The notes under the pieces were generated by a model. That model searched no databases, was not told the DNA's origin, and saw only the letters and a list, made by a program, of their open reading frames with translations. Both the position numbers and the translations under genes were made by a program. Shown here in pieces: positions 1-7,642 of a DNA stretch of 46,553 bases. How positions within the stretch are numbered: the first letter of the stretch is position 1; each line of letters starts with the position of its first letter. Source of the stretch: Bacteroidales bacterium (GTDB lineage Bacteria > Bacteroidota > Bacteroidia > Bacteroidales > UBA932); assembly GCA_017616655.1 (NCBI GenBank), contig JAFZXU010000067.1:1-46553 (forward strand), read 5' to 3'.

Positions 1-120
1 CTCTACCTTTTCATCCCGCTAATCGCTGTCCAGAGATATATTGTTAGCCGGAGCGGAATGAAGTATTCAGAGTTTGTCGGGAATGCTCTGCACACTCTGT
101 TCGGGAAAAAGGAGAAATAG
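1..120 (+). CDS. C-terminal fragment of an unidentified, probably membrane-associated protein
   Basis: An open frame enters from the left edge and stops at 118-120, giving 39 residues. It begins with a hydrophobic stretch (LYLFIPLIAV) followed by a basic tail ending GKKEK. This is what the last membrane segment and cytoplasmic tail of an integral membrane protein would look like, but the fragment is too short to assign to a family. A frame on the opposite strand (3-188) overlaps it and is less protein-like. Only the tail is visible, so even its being coding is moderately uncertain. Confidence 0.4.
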   Translation, partial: LYLFIPLIAVQRYIVSRSGMKYSEFVGNALHTLFGKKEK

Positions 121-179
121 TATCGTAGTAGATACGTATCTTCGGTAAATTCCAATTTATCTATCACTCGGTTCCAACT

Positions 180-200
180 GGTGACCAAAAGGTGACCAAA
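180..200. repeat. Tandem direct repeat of GGTGACCAAA
   Basis: The 10-mer GGTGACCAAA occurs at 180-189 and again at 191-200 with one base between. It lies in the gap between the partial gene and the tRNA-Leu gene, downstream of the tRNA 3' end. It could be a protein-binding site or a relic of recombination at the tRNA. Nothing else in the window decides between these. Confidence 0.5.
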
Positions 201-220
201 TTTGGGGAATGCAAAAAGAA

Positions 221-262
221 AGACTTTGTATGATGCTTGAGAATCAGCAACTTACAAAGTCT
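221..262. repeat. 10-bp inverted repeat beside tRNA-Leu
   Basis: AGACTTTGTA at 221-230 is the exact reverse complement of TACAAAGTCT at 253-262, separated by 22 bases. It sits 6 bases beyond the 3' end of the minus-strand tRNA gene. It may form the tRNA transcript's trailing hairpin or part of an attachment region. There is no clear T-run on the minus-strand side, so I do not call it a terminator. Confidence 0.5.
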
Positions 263-268
263 ATTCTG

Positions 269-353
269 TACCCGGAGCCGGGGTCGAACCGGCACAGCCA
301 TTACAGCCACTGGTGTTTGAGACCAGCGCGTCTACCGATTCCGCCATCCGGGC
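269..353 (-). tRNA. tRNA-Leu (anticodon CAA)
   Basis: Read on the minus strand, an 85-nt cloverleaf starts with acceptor arm GCCCGGA, which pairs with TCCGGGT with a terminal G-U. The D-arm contains the usual GG and the anticodon stem CTGGT/ACCAG closes the 7-base loop CTCAAAC, so the anticodon is CAA, decoding UUG. A long variable arm, characteristic of tRNA-Leu, precedes the T-arm with GTTCGA. The discriminator is A, as expected for leucine tRNAs. The 3' CCA is not encoded and must be added afterwards. Confidence 0.95.
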
Positions 354-488
354 TTTCGATAGTGGCGCAAAGGTATGATTTTCTTTCCTGTTTTGCAAAA
401 ACCCCTTCAGGACGCCGCTCTGGGGGCAATGTTAATAACTTGTGAAATACTCACGCAAAACGATCATTTATTATCGGAGTTTCAGGTT

Positions 489-496
489 TAATTTTG
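489..496 (+). promoter_or_regulatory. Candidate -7 element upstream of nrdD
   Basis: TAATTTTG fits the Bacteroidetes -7 consensus TAnnTTTG and lies 91 bases before the chosen nrdD start. No good -33 TTTG is seen about 20 bases upstream. The rest of the 354-587 gap shows no clear structure. Confidence 0.35.
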
Positions 497-587
497 TCAA
501 CACAACGCCTAAACCCCCAGAATGCCGGAATCGCGGCTGGATGGCGTCAGAAGCAAGACTTTTACAGAAACAAGACATAATACAGGA

Positions 588-2702
588 ATGGATTCCGTTA
601 CAGATCTTTACATTGTCAAGAGAGACGGCAAGAGCGTGCCCTTCTCGATAGACAAAATCAAAAACGCAATACGCAAAGCGTTCCTTGCCACGAACAGCTA
701 TGCCACCGAGGATGTCATCACCAACATCCTCAGCAGGGTGAGCATAACCAACGGCATGCACGTGGAGGATATCCAGAACCAGGTGGAGCTTTCGCTCATG
801 GTGGAGAAGTATTATGCCGTTGCAAAGCACTATATGCTCTATCGTCAGCAGCATACGGAGGACCGTGAGGTCCGCGACCGCCTCAAGTTCCTCATCGACT
901 ACTGCGATGCGACCAACGCTGCTACCGGGAGCAAATTCGATGCAAACGCCAACATCGAGAAGAAGAATATCGCCACCCTTATCGGCGAACTTCCCAAACA
1001 GAGTTTCATCCGTCTCAACCGAAGGATGCTGACCGACCGCATAAAGGAGATGTACGGCAAGGAGCTTTCGGACAAGTATCTCGAACTCCTCAGCAAGCAT
1101 TTCATCTACAAGAACGACGAGACCAGTCTCGCCAACTACTGCGCCAGCATCACGATGTACCCCTGGCTGCTCAACGGCACACTGCCCGTTGGCGGCAACT
1201 CCACCAGACCTACCAACCTGAAATCCTTCTGCGGCGGCTTCGCCAACCTGGTATTCATTGTATCCAGTATGTTGAGCGGCGCCTGCGCGACCCCCGAGTT
1301 CCTGATGTACATGAACTACTTCATAGGACTCGAATATGGCAAGGACTACTATCTCCACGCCGACAAGGTAGTGGATCTCTCAACCAAGCAGCGCTCGATA
1401 GACAAGGTCATCACCGACTGTTTCGAGCAGATTGTCTATACCATCAACCAGCCCACGGGCGCACGTAACTTCCAGGCCGTGTTCTGGAATATCTCCTACT
1501 ACGACCGCTACTACTTCGAGAGCATCTTCGGCGAGTTCCGCTTCCCCGACGGAAGCCGTCCCGACTGGGATTCCCTCAACTGGCTCCAGAAGCGTTTTAT
1601 GAAGTGGTTCAACAAGGAGCGCACCAAGGCTATCCTCACCTTCCCCGTGGAGACCATGGCCCTCCTCTGCGAGAACGGCGACGCCAAGGATCCCGAGTAT
1701 GCGGACTGGACCGCCCAGATGTATTCCGAAGGCCACTCCTTCTTCACCTATATGAGCGACAATGCCGATTCGCTGGCATCCTGCTGCCGCTTGCGCAACG
1801 AGATTCAGGACAACGGCTTCAGCTACACCCTCGGCGCCGGCGGAGTCTCAACCGGCAGCAAGAGCGTGCTGACCATCAACCTGAACCGCTGCGTCCAGTA
1901 TGCACAGCGCCAGGGAATGCCCTACCTCAAGTATGTCGAGGAGGTGGTAGACCTGATGCACAAGGTGCAGATAGCATATAACGAGAACCTTAAGAGCCTG
2001 ATGGAGAAGGGCATGCTGCCTCTCTTCGACTCCGGCTTCATCAACCTGAGCCGCCAGTACCTGACCATCGGCGTCAACGGACTCGTTGAGGCTGCCGAAT
2101 ATCTCGGCCTCGAGATCAACGACAACCCCGGTTACCTCAAGTTCGTGCAGGATGTCCTCGGCCTCATCGAGACCTACAACAAGAAGTACCGTACCAAGGA
2201 CCTGATGTTCAACTGCGAGATGATTCCCGCGGAGAATGTGGGCGTCAAGCACGCGAAGTGGGACAAGGAGGACGGCTACGAAGTGCCCCGCGACTGCTAC
2301 AACAGCTACTTCTACGTGGTGGAGGACGACTCGCTCAACATCCTCGACAAGTTCCGCCTGCACGGCCGCCAGTACATCGAGCATCTCACCGGCGGTTCGG
2401 CGCTCCACATGAACCTCGAGGAGCACCTGAGCAAAGAGCAGTACCGCCAGCTGCTGAGGGTCGCCGCGAAGGAGGGATGCAACTACTTCACCTTCAACAT
2501 TCCCAACACCATCTGCAACGACTGCGGCCACATCGACAAGCGCTACCTTGAAGAGTGCCCCGTCTGCCACAGCAAGAACGTCGATTACGCTACCCGCATC
2601 ATCGGCTATATGAAGCGTATCAGCTGCTTCTCCCAGGCACGCCAGAAAGAGGCTGCTAAGCGCTATTACAGCAAGGCTTCCTCGCTGAAGAAAGATGCTT
2701 AA
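588..2702 (+). CDS. nrdD: Anaerobic ribonucleoside-triphosphate reductase, large subunit
   Basis: Reduces ribonucleotides to deoxyribonucleotides without oxygen, using a glycyl radical installed by NrdG. The 704-residue product starts with an ATP-cone (about residues 5-95, beginning LYIVKRDGK), the usual allosteric dATP/ATP domain. Near the C-terminus is a four-cysteine zinc site (CNDC then CPVC, about residues 643-662). The likely glycyl radical is G673 in TRIIGYMKR, about 30 residues from the end, where NrdD proteins carry it. Candidate active-site cysteines are in LASCCRLRN. The frame opens at 522, but the ATG at 588 puts the ATP-cone right at the N-terminus and is preferred. The last 8 bases overlap nrdG, so the two are co-transcribed. 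Confidence 0.95.
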   Translation: MDSVTDLYIVKRDGKSVPFSIDKIKNAIRKAFLATNSYATEDVITNILSRVSITNGMHVEDIQNQVELSLMVEKYYAVAKHYMLYRQQHTEDREVRDRLKFLIDYCDATNAATGSKFDANANIEKKNIATLIGELPKQSFIRLNRRMLTDRIKEMYGKELSDKYLELLSKHFIYKNDETSLANYCASITMYPWLLNGTLPVGGNSTRPTNLKSFCGGFANLVFIVSSMLSGACATPEFLMYMNYFIGLEYGKDYYLHADKVVDLSTKQRSIDKVITDCFEQIVYTINQPTGARNFQAVFWNISYYDRYYFESIFGEFRFPDGSRPDWDSLNWLQKRFMKWFNKERTKAILTFPVETMALLCENGDAKDPEYADWTAQMYSEGHSFFTYMSDNADSLASCCRLRNEIQDNGFSYTLGAGGVSTGSKSVLTINLNRCVQYAQRQGMPYLKYVEEVVDLMHKVQIAYNENLKSLMEKGMLPLFDSGFINLSRQYLTIGVNGLVEAAEYLGLEINDNPGYLKFVQDVLGLIETYNKKYRTKDLMFNCEMIPAENVGVKHAKWDKEDGYEVPRDCYNSYFYVVEDDSLNILDKFRLHGRQYIEHLTGGSALHMNLEEHLSKEQYRQLLRVAAKEGCNYFTFNIPNTICNDCGHIDKRYLEECPVCHSKNVDYATRIIGYMKRISCFSQARQKEAAKRYYSKASSLKKDA

Positions 2703-3174
2703 ATACCACAATTTCGATATAGTTTTTCAGGAGATACCGGACGAAACAACGCTAGCAGTCAATATTACGGGTTGTCCGTACAGGTGCCCGGGTTGTCACA
2801 GTCCCCATCTCCGGGAAGATACAGGGGAGCCTCTCACGCAGGAGGCTCTCCTTTCAATTCTTGAGCGCTACGGAGCGGGAATCACCTGCATCTGCCTTAT
2901 GGGCGGCGACGCCCGTCCGCTGGAGGTGCAGGAGCTTGCAGGCTGGATCAAAAACTCCCTGGAATACCGCAGCGCATGGTATTCCGGCGCAGAGGAGATT
3001 CCTGAAGGGGTGGATCCGCGCAATTTCGATTACATCAAGATCGGACCCTATGTGGAGGCCGCCGGCGGACTGAAGAGCGCCACGACCAACCAGCGGCTCT
3101 ACAGGGTGGGGGAGGACGGATCCCTGACGGACATCACCGCAAAGTTCCTTAAACAGAACAAACCGATGCAATAG
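2695..3174 (+). CDS. nrdG: Anaerobic ribonucleotide reductase activating protein (radical SAM)
   Basis: Uses S-adenosylmethionine and a [4Fe-4S] cluster to generate the glycyl radical on NrdD. The 159-residue protein is of normal length and carries the radical-SAM cysteine triad C27, C31, C34 in GCPYRCPGCHSP. A glycine-rich SAM-binding segment (MGGDARPLEV) follows. The start overlaps the end of nrdD by 8 bases, consistent with translational coupling. A strong hairpin terminator follows the stop codon, so nrdDG forms a two-gene operon. Confidence 0.96.
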   Translation: MLKYHNFDIVFQEIPDETTLAVNITGCPYRCPGCHSPHLREDTGEPLTQEALLSILERYGAGITCICLMGGDARPLEVQELAGWIKNSLEYRSAWYSGAEEIPEGVDPRNFDYIKIGPYVEAAGGLKSATTNQRLYRVGEDGSLTDITAKFLKQNKPMQ

Positions 3175-3185
3175 GGCATGAAATA

Positions 3186-3217
3186 AAGCCGCTGATATAT
3201 TTCAGCGGCTTTTTTTA
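3186..3217 (+). terminator. Rho-independent terminator of nrdDG
   Basis: AAGCCGCTGA at 3186-3195 pairs perfectly with TCAGCGGCTT at 3202-3211 and is followed by a T-run. On the minus strand the same hairpin is followed by a weaker T-run, so it could also serve the convergent lipoprotein gene ending at 3259. Confidence 0.9.
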
Positions 3218-3218
3218 G

Positions 3219-3242
3219 ATTCCCGCCTTCGCGGGAATGACG
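3219..3242. repeat. Palindromic repeat, copy 1 (CATTCCCG family)
   Basis: ATTCCCGC at 3219-3226 and GCGGGAAT at 3231-3238 form a perfect 8-bp stem with a CTTC loop, followed by GACG. On the minus strand it reads CGTC, ATTCCCGC, GAAG, GCGGGAAT. Related elements occur at 18362-18386 and 24069-24094. Here it is in the gap between two convergent genes. Confidence 0.75.
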
Positions 3243-3258
3243 TTTTTTTCGCGGGGAA

Positions 3259-4914
3259 TTACTTCACGTGTGCGAATTCCACATCCTTCTCGGCGCGCTC
3301 TGCGAACGCTTTGTTAGCGCTTGCCTTTGCGAGCTCGCTCTTGGCCGTCTCGACGTCACCCTTGCGGGCAGCGATGATAGCCTTGTAGTAAGCCATCCTC
3401 ATGCAGTTGTGGCTGGCAGCCTTGTCGGAAGCGGTCTTGAGGTCGTTGTTGAGGATTGCGGCGAGAACTGCATTGTGGTTGTTGACATCCTTGAGTTTAG
3501 CAGCCGCATCGGCGTACTTGCCGTTGAGGATGTCGATTACGGCGGCATTCTCGTTGGCAACCTTGCCGGCCTTGTCGAAGTACCTTGCAGCTTCGTCGTT
3601 GTTGCCTGCGCGCATCGCAACCACACCCATGATGTTGTTGTAAGCGTCACCGGTCTTGTCGTTGATAGCCTTTAGGTAGTCCTTTGCGTTGTTATCCTCG
3701 TTCTTGAGGAGGCTGATGACTGCTGCGTTGTACTTTGCGCGGTCGCTGTCAAACTTTGCGATGGCCTTCTTGTAAGCTGCAAGCTTCGCATCGTTGTCCT
3801 TGACGAGTGTAGCGGCGCGGAGGAGAGCCTCTTCGTCGAGAACGTTGGCATTGTTCTCGAGGAGGTCGGTGAGCTCTTCAGCGGTGTAGTTCGTGTACTC
3901 CACGTTGGTGATGAAGCGTGCGCGGCGGAGTTCAGGAAGGATTTCGTCTGCGAGAGAGGTATAGACCGAAGACATGTTCTTGATCTCGCGCTCGCGGACG
4001 TTGGGATCGCTGTACATCGAGAGGACGCGGAGGATCAGATCCTTGTCTTCGATGTTGGACTTCTCCACGAGCTCCTTGAAGCCTTCCCAGTCCTCACCGA
4101 TGCTGCGGGTGGAAACGTTGCCGGCATCGACCTTCTTGGTGAGCTTTTCAAAAGCCTTCTTCGCGCTCTTTTCGCGGTCTGCGGAGAGTTTGTTGTTGAG
4201 GCCGATAGGGCCTTCGGGAGATGCGTAAGCTACGATTTCGGTACCCTTGACATTCTTGCGGGCGTCATCCTGCAGAGCCTTGAGGGCATTGAGGAAGTTT
4301 GCTATGTCAGCGCTCTTGAGCTCTGAATTGCGGACCTCGGAGCTGTTGACCTTGTAGAGGATCTGAGCCTCTTCCTGCATGGGGATGACTTCCATATAGT
4401 TGTCAGCCAGCAGGGGAAGATTCTCCTTGCCAGACCTGTCTACAAGCATATAGGTGGTGTTGGCGCCGTCTGCGATCTTGATGTCGGCGGGATAGACATA
4501 TTCGTTGCCCTTGTAGTAAACCTTTGCGCGTGCCACGAGCTCGGATTTTTCCATTCCGGGAACATAGTCGAAGCTGACCTTCTCGGTGATTGTAGCGCCG
4601 TTCTTGTGGTCGACCACCTTGTAGTTGTCGGCTACCTTGTCGCCCTGATAGGTGAAGGGCTTGCCGACCGCCTCACCTCCGACATAGAGGATGACGGGAG
4701 TCACCTCGAGGGTTGCCTTGGGGAGGAAGTAGTCTGCAGGGAAGTTGACGGAGATGGTGGCGTCGATCTTGTCTGCCACGACCTCGAGAACCTCGGGAAC
4801 GCACTTGATCTTGATTTGTTCAGCGGCCTCTGCCATCTTGGCAGCGTTGTTGCAGGAAGCGGCGAGCATAACCACGCCGGCTGCGAGCAGAATGTTTCTG
4901 AAAGTCTTTTTCAT
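3259..4914 (-). CDS. Lipoprotein with OmpA-like and TPR regions
   Basis: The 551-residue product has a lipoprotein signal peptide ending in LAASC, with acylated cysteine C21, so it should be anchored in the outer membrane. Residues about 40-180 form a beta-rich N-terminal region. Residues about 185-330 contain an OmpA-C-like segment (YASPEGPIGLNNKLSADREK), which in that family binds peptidoglycan. The remaining third is helical and alanine-rich, reading like tetratricopeptide repeats. Such OmpA/TPR lipoproteins are common in Bacteroidales and have no well-defined function. The gene stands alone, convergent with nrdDG and divergent from the sigma-54 regulator, with its own -7 element upstream. 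Confidence 0.85.
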   Translation of the reverse strand: MKKTFRNILLAAGVVMLAASCNNAAKMAEAAEQIKIKCVPEVLEVVADKIDATISVNFPADYFLPKATLEVTPVILYVGGEAVGKPFTYQGDKVADNYKVVDHKNGATITEKVSFDYVPGMEKSELVARAKVYYKGNEYVYPADIKIADGANTTYMLVDRSGKENLPLLADNYMEVIPMQEEAQILYKVNSSEVRNSELKSADIANFLNALKALQDDARKNVKGTEIVAYASPEGPIGLNNKLSADREKSAKKAFEKLTKKVDAGNVSTRSIGEDWEGFKELVEKSNIEDKDLILRVLSMYSDPNVREREIKNMSSVYTSLADEILPELRRARFITNVEYTNYTAEELTDLLENNANVLDEEALLRAATLVKDNDAKLAAYKKAIAKFDSDRAKYNAAVISLLKNEDNNAKDYLKAINDKTGDAYNNIMGVVAMRAGNNDEAARYFDKAGKVANENAAVIDILNGKYADAAAKLKDVNNHNAVLAAILNNDLKTASDKAASHNCMRMAYYKAIIAARKGDVETAKSELAKASANKAFAERAEKDVEFAHVK

Positions 4915-4955
4915 GTCAAAAGATTATGTAATTAGTTTGTCGTTTCCAATAAATG

Positions 4956-4963
4956 CAAATATA
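4956..4963 (-). promoter_or_regulatory. -7 promoter element of the OmpA/TPR lipoprotein gene
   Basis: On the minus strand TATATTTG matches TAnnTTTG exactly, 41 bases before the start codon at 4914. A partial TTGG about 21 bases further upstream (4985-4988) could be the -33 element. Confidence 0.6.
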
Positions 4964-5036
4964 ATCCTATTTTTCGAATTTGCCGCCAATAATATGCCAT
5001 GCTTTGCACCTCTTTAATAATGATGCTCTTTTTTTG

Positions 5037-5044
5037 TAACTTTG
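5037..5044 (+). promoter_or_regulatory. -7 element placed for a leaderless transcript
   Basis: TAACTTTG is a perfect TAnnTTTG element ending only 6 bases before the ATG at 5051. In Bacteroidetes transcription begins a few bases past this element, so the mRNA should start at or next to the start codon. A TTG at 5042 would also open the frame but lies inside the promoter, which argues for the ATG at 5051. Confidence 0.6.
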
Positions 5045-5050
5045 CCGGAT

Positions 5051-6226
5051 ATGGAGTTGAATCAGATAAAACAGAGATTCGGGATAATAGGCAATGACGA
5101 GGCTCTCGACAGGGCTATCGGCATCGCCCGGCAGGTGGCCGCCACCGACCTCTCCGTGCTCATTACGGGCGAAAGCGGAGTGGGCAAGGAGGTCATTCCC
5201 CAGATAATACACAACAACAGCCCCCGCAAGCACGGCGTCTATATCGCCGTAAACTGCGGTGCCATTCCGGAAGGAACCATCGATTCGGAGCTTTTCGGTC
5301 ACGAGAAGGGCTCCTTCACCGGGGCTACGGATACCCGCAAGGGTTATTTCGAGGAGGCCGACGGCGGCACTTTGTTCCTCGACGAGGTGGCGGAACTGCC
5401 CCTTTCGACCCAGGTGCGCCTGCTGCGCGTGCTGCAGACCGGCGAATTCATCAAGGTGGGTTCCTCCAAGGTGCAGAAGACCAATGTCCGCGTGATAGCG
5501 GCCACAAACGTCAACCTTCTGAGGGCCATCCAGGCGGGAAAGTTCCGCGAGGATCTCTATTACCGCCTCAATACCGTTCCCATCTCGGTGCCGCCGCTGC
5601 GTGAGCGCAAGGGCGACATCTACCTGCTATTCAGGAAGTTCGCCCTCGACTTCGCAGACCGCTATATGATGCCCGTCATCCGGCTCACCCCCGATGCGCG
5701 CACTATGCTCGAGAACTACCGCTGGCCCGGCAACGTGCGCCAGCTCAAGAGCGTGGCTGAGCAGATTTCCATCCTCGAGCACGACCGCGAGATAGGCGCC
5801 GCGACCCTGGCGAAGTATCTTCCCGATACCGCCGCTGCCCTCCCCGTGAGGATTTCCGACACCCGCCCGGATGCCGACTATGCCGCCGAGAGGGACCTTA
5901 TCTTCAAGATTCTCTTCAAGTTGCGCCAGGATGTGGACGAACTCAAGTCGGGTATCGCAACCTCTTCCCGCGAGGAGGCTCCCGTGATAGAGCCGCCTGC
6001 CCCTTCGATCATCATCAAACCGGAAGATGTCAGGTCGGTGGAGCAGGAGGTGGAGCAGCTCCAGGAGGAGGTCCACGCCCTCGAAAATGTTTCGATCCAC
6101 GACGTCAACGCCGAACTCATAAAGCGCGCCCTCGCCAAGAACGGCGGGCGCAGGAAGGATGCGGCACGCGACCTGGGCATCTCGGAACGCACCCTCTACC
6201 GTAAAATAAAGGAACTCGGATTATGA
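5051..6226 (+). CDS. Sigma-54-dependent transcriptional activator (AAA+/Fis type)
   Basis: Activates RpoN-containing RNA polymerase by ATP hydrolysis. The 391-residue protein begins directly with the AAA+ domain. Walker A is GESGVGKE at residues 40-47, the sigma-54 contact loop is GSFTGA at 87-92 (the usual form is GAFTGA), and Walker B is GGTLFLDE at 105-112. A linker with coiled-coil-like heptads leads to a C-terminal Fis-type helix-turn-helix (RRKDAARDLGISERTLYRK). There is no receiver or other N-terminal sensor domain, so its signal is unknown. It overlaps lptE by 4 bases and heads an operon with lptE, a TPR-like gene and secG. Bacteroidetes genomes often keep this order, which suggests an envelope role (inference). 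Confidence 0.93.
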   Translation: MELNQIKQRFGIIGNDEALDRAIGIARQVAATDLSVLITGESGVGKEVIPQIIHNNSPRKHGVYIAVNCGAIPEGTIDSELFGHEKGSFTGATDTRKGYFEEADGGTLFLDEVAELPLSTQVRLLRVLQTGEFIKVGSSKVQKTNVRVIAATNVNLLRAIQAGKFREDLYYRLNTVPISVPPLRERKGDIYLLFRKFALDFADRYMMPVIRLTPDARTMLENYRWPGNVRQLKSVAEQISILEHDREIGAATLAKYLPDTAAALPVRISDTRPDADYAAERDLIFKILFKLRQDVDELKSGIATSSREEAPVIEPPAPSIIIKPEDVRSVEQEVEQLQEEVHALENVSIHDVNAELIKRALAKNGGRRKDAARDLGISERTLYRKIKELGL

Positions 6227-6729
6227 GAAAGTCCCTTGCCATATTGGCCCTCGCCTTTGCCGCGCTCCTCTGCGAAGGCTGCGGCATCTACTCCTTCAGC
6301 GGCACCTCCATCCAGCCCGACGTGAAAACCATCACAATCGAACCGGTTGTCAACAAGGCCATGAAGGTCAACCCTTCGCTCGCCAGCACCCTCTTCGAGC
6401 AGATGTGCGACAAGTACAAGAAGCTCACAAAGTTGGAGCAGGTAGAGGAGGACGGTGACCTCAACGTCCTGGCTACCATAGAGTCGTACCAGGTCTCCGC
6501 AGCCGCCGTCACCGCCAACGAAGTCGCGGCCCTCAACCGCCTGACCGTCACCGTCAAGGTGAAATTCGTCAACGAGAAGCACCCGGAGGAGAATTTCGAG
6601 AAGAGTTTCGCCGCATACGAGGATTACGACTCCACAAACTCCCTCGACGCCGTCGAGGCGCAGCTCTGCGACACCATAGTCGAGAAGCTCATAGAGGATA
6701 TTTTCAATGCCACCGTGGCCAACTGGTAG
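6223..6729 (+). CDS. lptE: LptE-family LPS-assembly lipoprotein
   Basis: LptE plugs the LptD outer-membrane barrel that inserts lipopolysaccharide. The 168-residue product has a lipoprotein signal with C20 as the probable acylated cysteine, followed by GIYSFSGTSI. This resembles the start of mature LptE proteins in Bacteroidetes. The rest is an alternating alpha/beta fold of the expected size. The ATG overlaps the stop codon of the sigma-54 regulator (ATGA), so the genes are translationally coupled. The exact lipobox (CEGC) is slightly unusual, and C17 is an alternative. Confidence 0.85.
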   Translation: MRKSLAILALAFAALLCEGCGIYSFSGTSIQPDVKTITIEPVVNKAMKVNPSLASTLFEQMCDKYKKLTKLEQVEEDGDLNVLATIESYQVSAAAVTANEVAALNRLTVTVKVKFVNEKHPEENFEKSFAAYEDYDSTNSLDAVEAQLCDTIVEKLIEDIFNATVANW

Positions 6730-6730
6730 G

Positions 6731-7132
6731 ATGGATCTCTCTTCCCTCTCCCGTACCGAACTGGAGGCGCTCCTTGAAGAGTACCCCTGGTTCTCCCTTG
6801 CCAGGAGGGAGTATGCCCGTCGGCTGAAGGAGCCTGCAGCGGCTAAGCAGCGGGTGATGGTGGTAGGAGGGGACTATTTCGAAAAGCAGGAATACGATGC
6901 CATGGAGGCGGCGGGGCAGACCTTCGACACCTCGACCCTGGCATCCTCCGCAGTGGCGGGAAATCCCGTCAGAGAAGAAGATTTCTGCACCGAGACGCTC
7001 GCCCGCATCTACCTCGAACAGGAGTTTTATCAAAGGGCCATAGAGATTTACGAAAAACTAATTTTGCAATATCCCCAAAAAAGTGCTTACTTTGCAGCCC
7101 TTATCGATAAAGCAAAAAATATAAAACAATAG
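6731..7132 (+). CDS. Small TPR-like protein of the lptE-secG operon
   Basis: A 133-residue soluble protein with no signal peptide. The last 40 residues (ETLARIYLEQEFYQRAIEIY) read as one tetratricopeptide motif, so a protein-binding role is likely. I do not recognise a specific function. The frame could open at 6707, but that start lies inside lptE; the ATG at 6731, one base after the lptE stop, is the natural start. Its fixed place between lptE and secG points to the envelope or secretion (inference). Confidence 0.75.
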   Translation: MDLSSLSRTELEALLEEYPWFSLARREYARRLKEPAAAKQRVMVVGGDYFEKQEYDAMEAAGQTFDTSTLASSAVAGNPVREEDFCTETLARIYLEQEFYQRAIEIYEKLILQYPQKSAYFAALIDKAKNIKQ

Positions 7133-7136
7133 TACT

Positions 7137-7472
7137 ATGCACGCTGCATACATAACCATTTCGATTATCATAGTCATCGCCAGCATCCTCCTGACCCTGG
7201 TGGTTCTCGTTCAGAACTCCAAGGGCGGCGGACTCGCAGCAAACTTTGCCGCAGGCAACCAGACTTTCGGCGTCCGCCAGACCGCTGACTTCCTTGAGAA
7301 GCTCACCTGGGGCCTTGCAGCCACTATCCTCGTACTCTGCATTCTGGCTACTTTCCTGGTTCCCAGGAAGAGTGTCCACAATTCGCAGGTGAAGGATCAG
7401 ATTGAGCGCAACGAGGCGGCAGCCGGCCAGCCCGAACTTCCCGTGGGTACCTACCCCGTGGATGGTGACTAA
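7137..7472 (+). CDS. secG: Preprotein translocase subunit SecG
   Basis: SecG is the small auxiliary subunit of the SecYEG protein-export channel in the inner membrane. The 111-residue product has two hydrophobic helices (about residues 4-25 and 58-78). Between them lies the family hallmark SKGGGLAANF, followed by FGVRQTADFLEK. The C-terminal tail is polar and variable. It starts 4 bases after the TPR-like gene, and a hairpin terminator closes the operon. Confidence 0.95.
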   Translation: MHAAYITISIIIVIASILLTLVVLVQNSKGGGLAANFAAGNQTFGVRQTADFLEKLTWGLAATILVLCILATFLVPRKSVHNSQVKDQIERNEAAAGQPELPVGTYPVDGD

Positions 7473-7510
7473 AGTTCCTGCGCGTGTAAGGGGCGCGACA
7501 GTAATCGTTT

Positions 7511-7539
7511 AAGGACGTCTGGGAAGGCGTCCTTTTTTT
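7511..7539 (+). terminator. Rho-independent terminator after secG
   Basis: AAGGACG at 7511-7517 pairs with CGTCCTT at 7528-7534 and runs into a T-tract. It ends the sigma-54 regulator-lptE-TPR-secG operon. Confidence 0.85.
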
Positions 7540-7603
7540 GTGTGCAAAAAAAATATTTGAAAAATTTTTGTACTTTGTGATACAAGGTATTGAAAAAGTT
7601 TTA

Positions 7604-7611
7604 TATCTTTG
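7604..7611 (+). promoter_or_regulatory. -7 promoter element of the PspC/PadR operon
   Basis: TATCTTTG matches TAnnTTTG and lies 31 bases before the ATG at 7643. The surrounding 7550-7642 stretch is very AT-rich. No well-spaced -33 TTTG is present. Confidence 0.6.
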
Positions 7612-7642
7612 CACCGTAAACAATTTTAAACAACCAAGAACT

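Noticed and set aside
3-188. Minus-strand open frame of 61 codons at the left edge
   Set aside because: It overlaps the more protein-like plus-strand tail, has no family features, and its start lies in the GGTGACC repeat.
209-445. Plus-strand frame across the tRNA gene
   Set aside because: It runs through the tRNA-Leu gene antisense, so its translation is an artefact.
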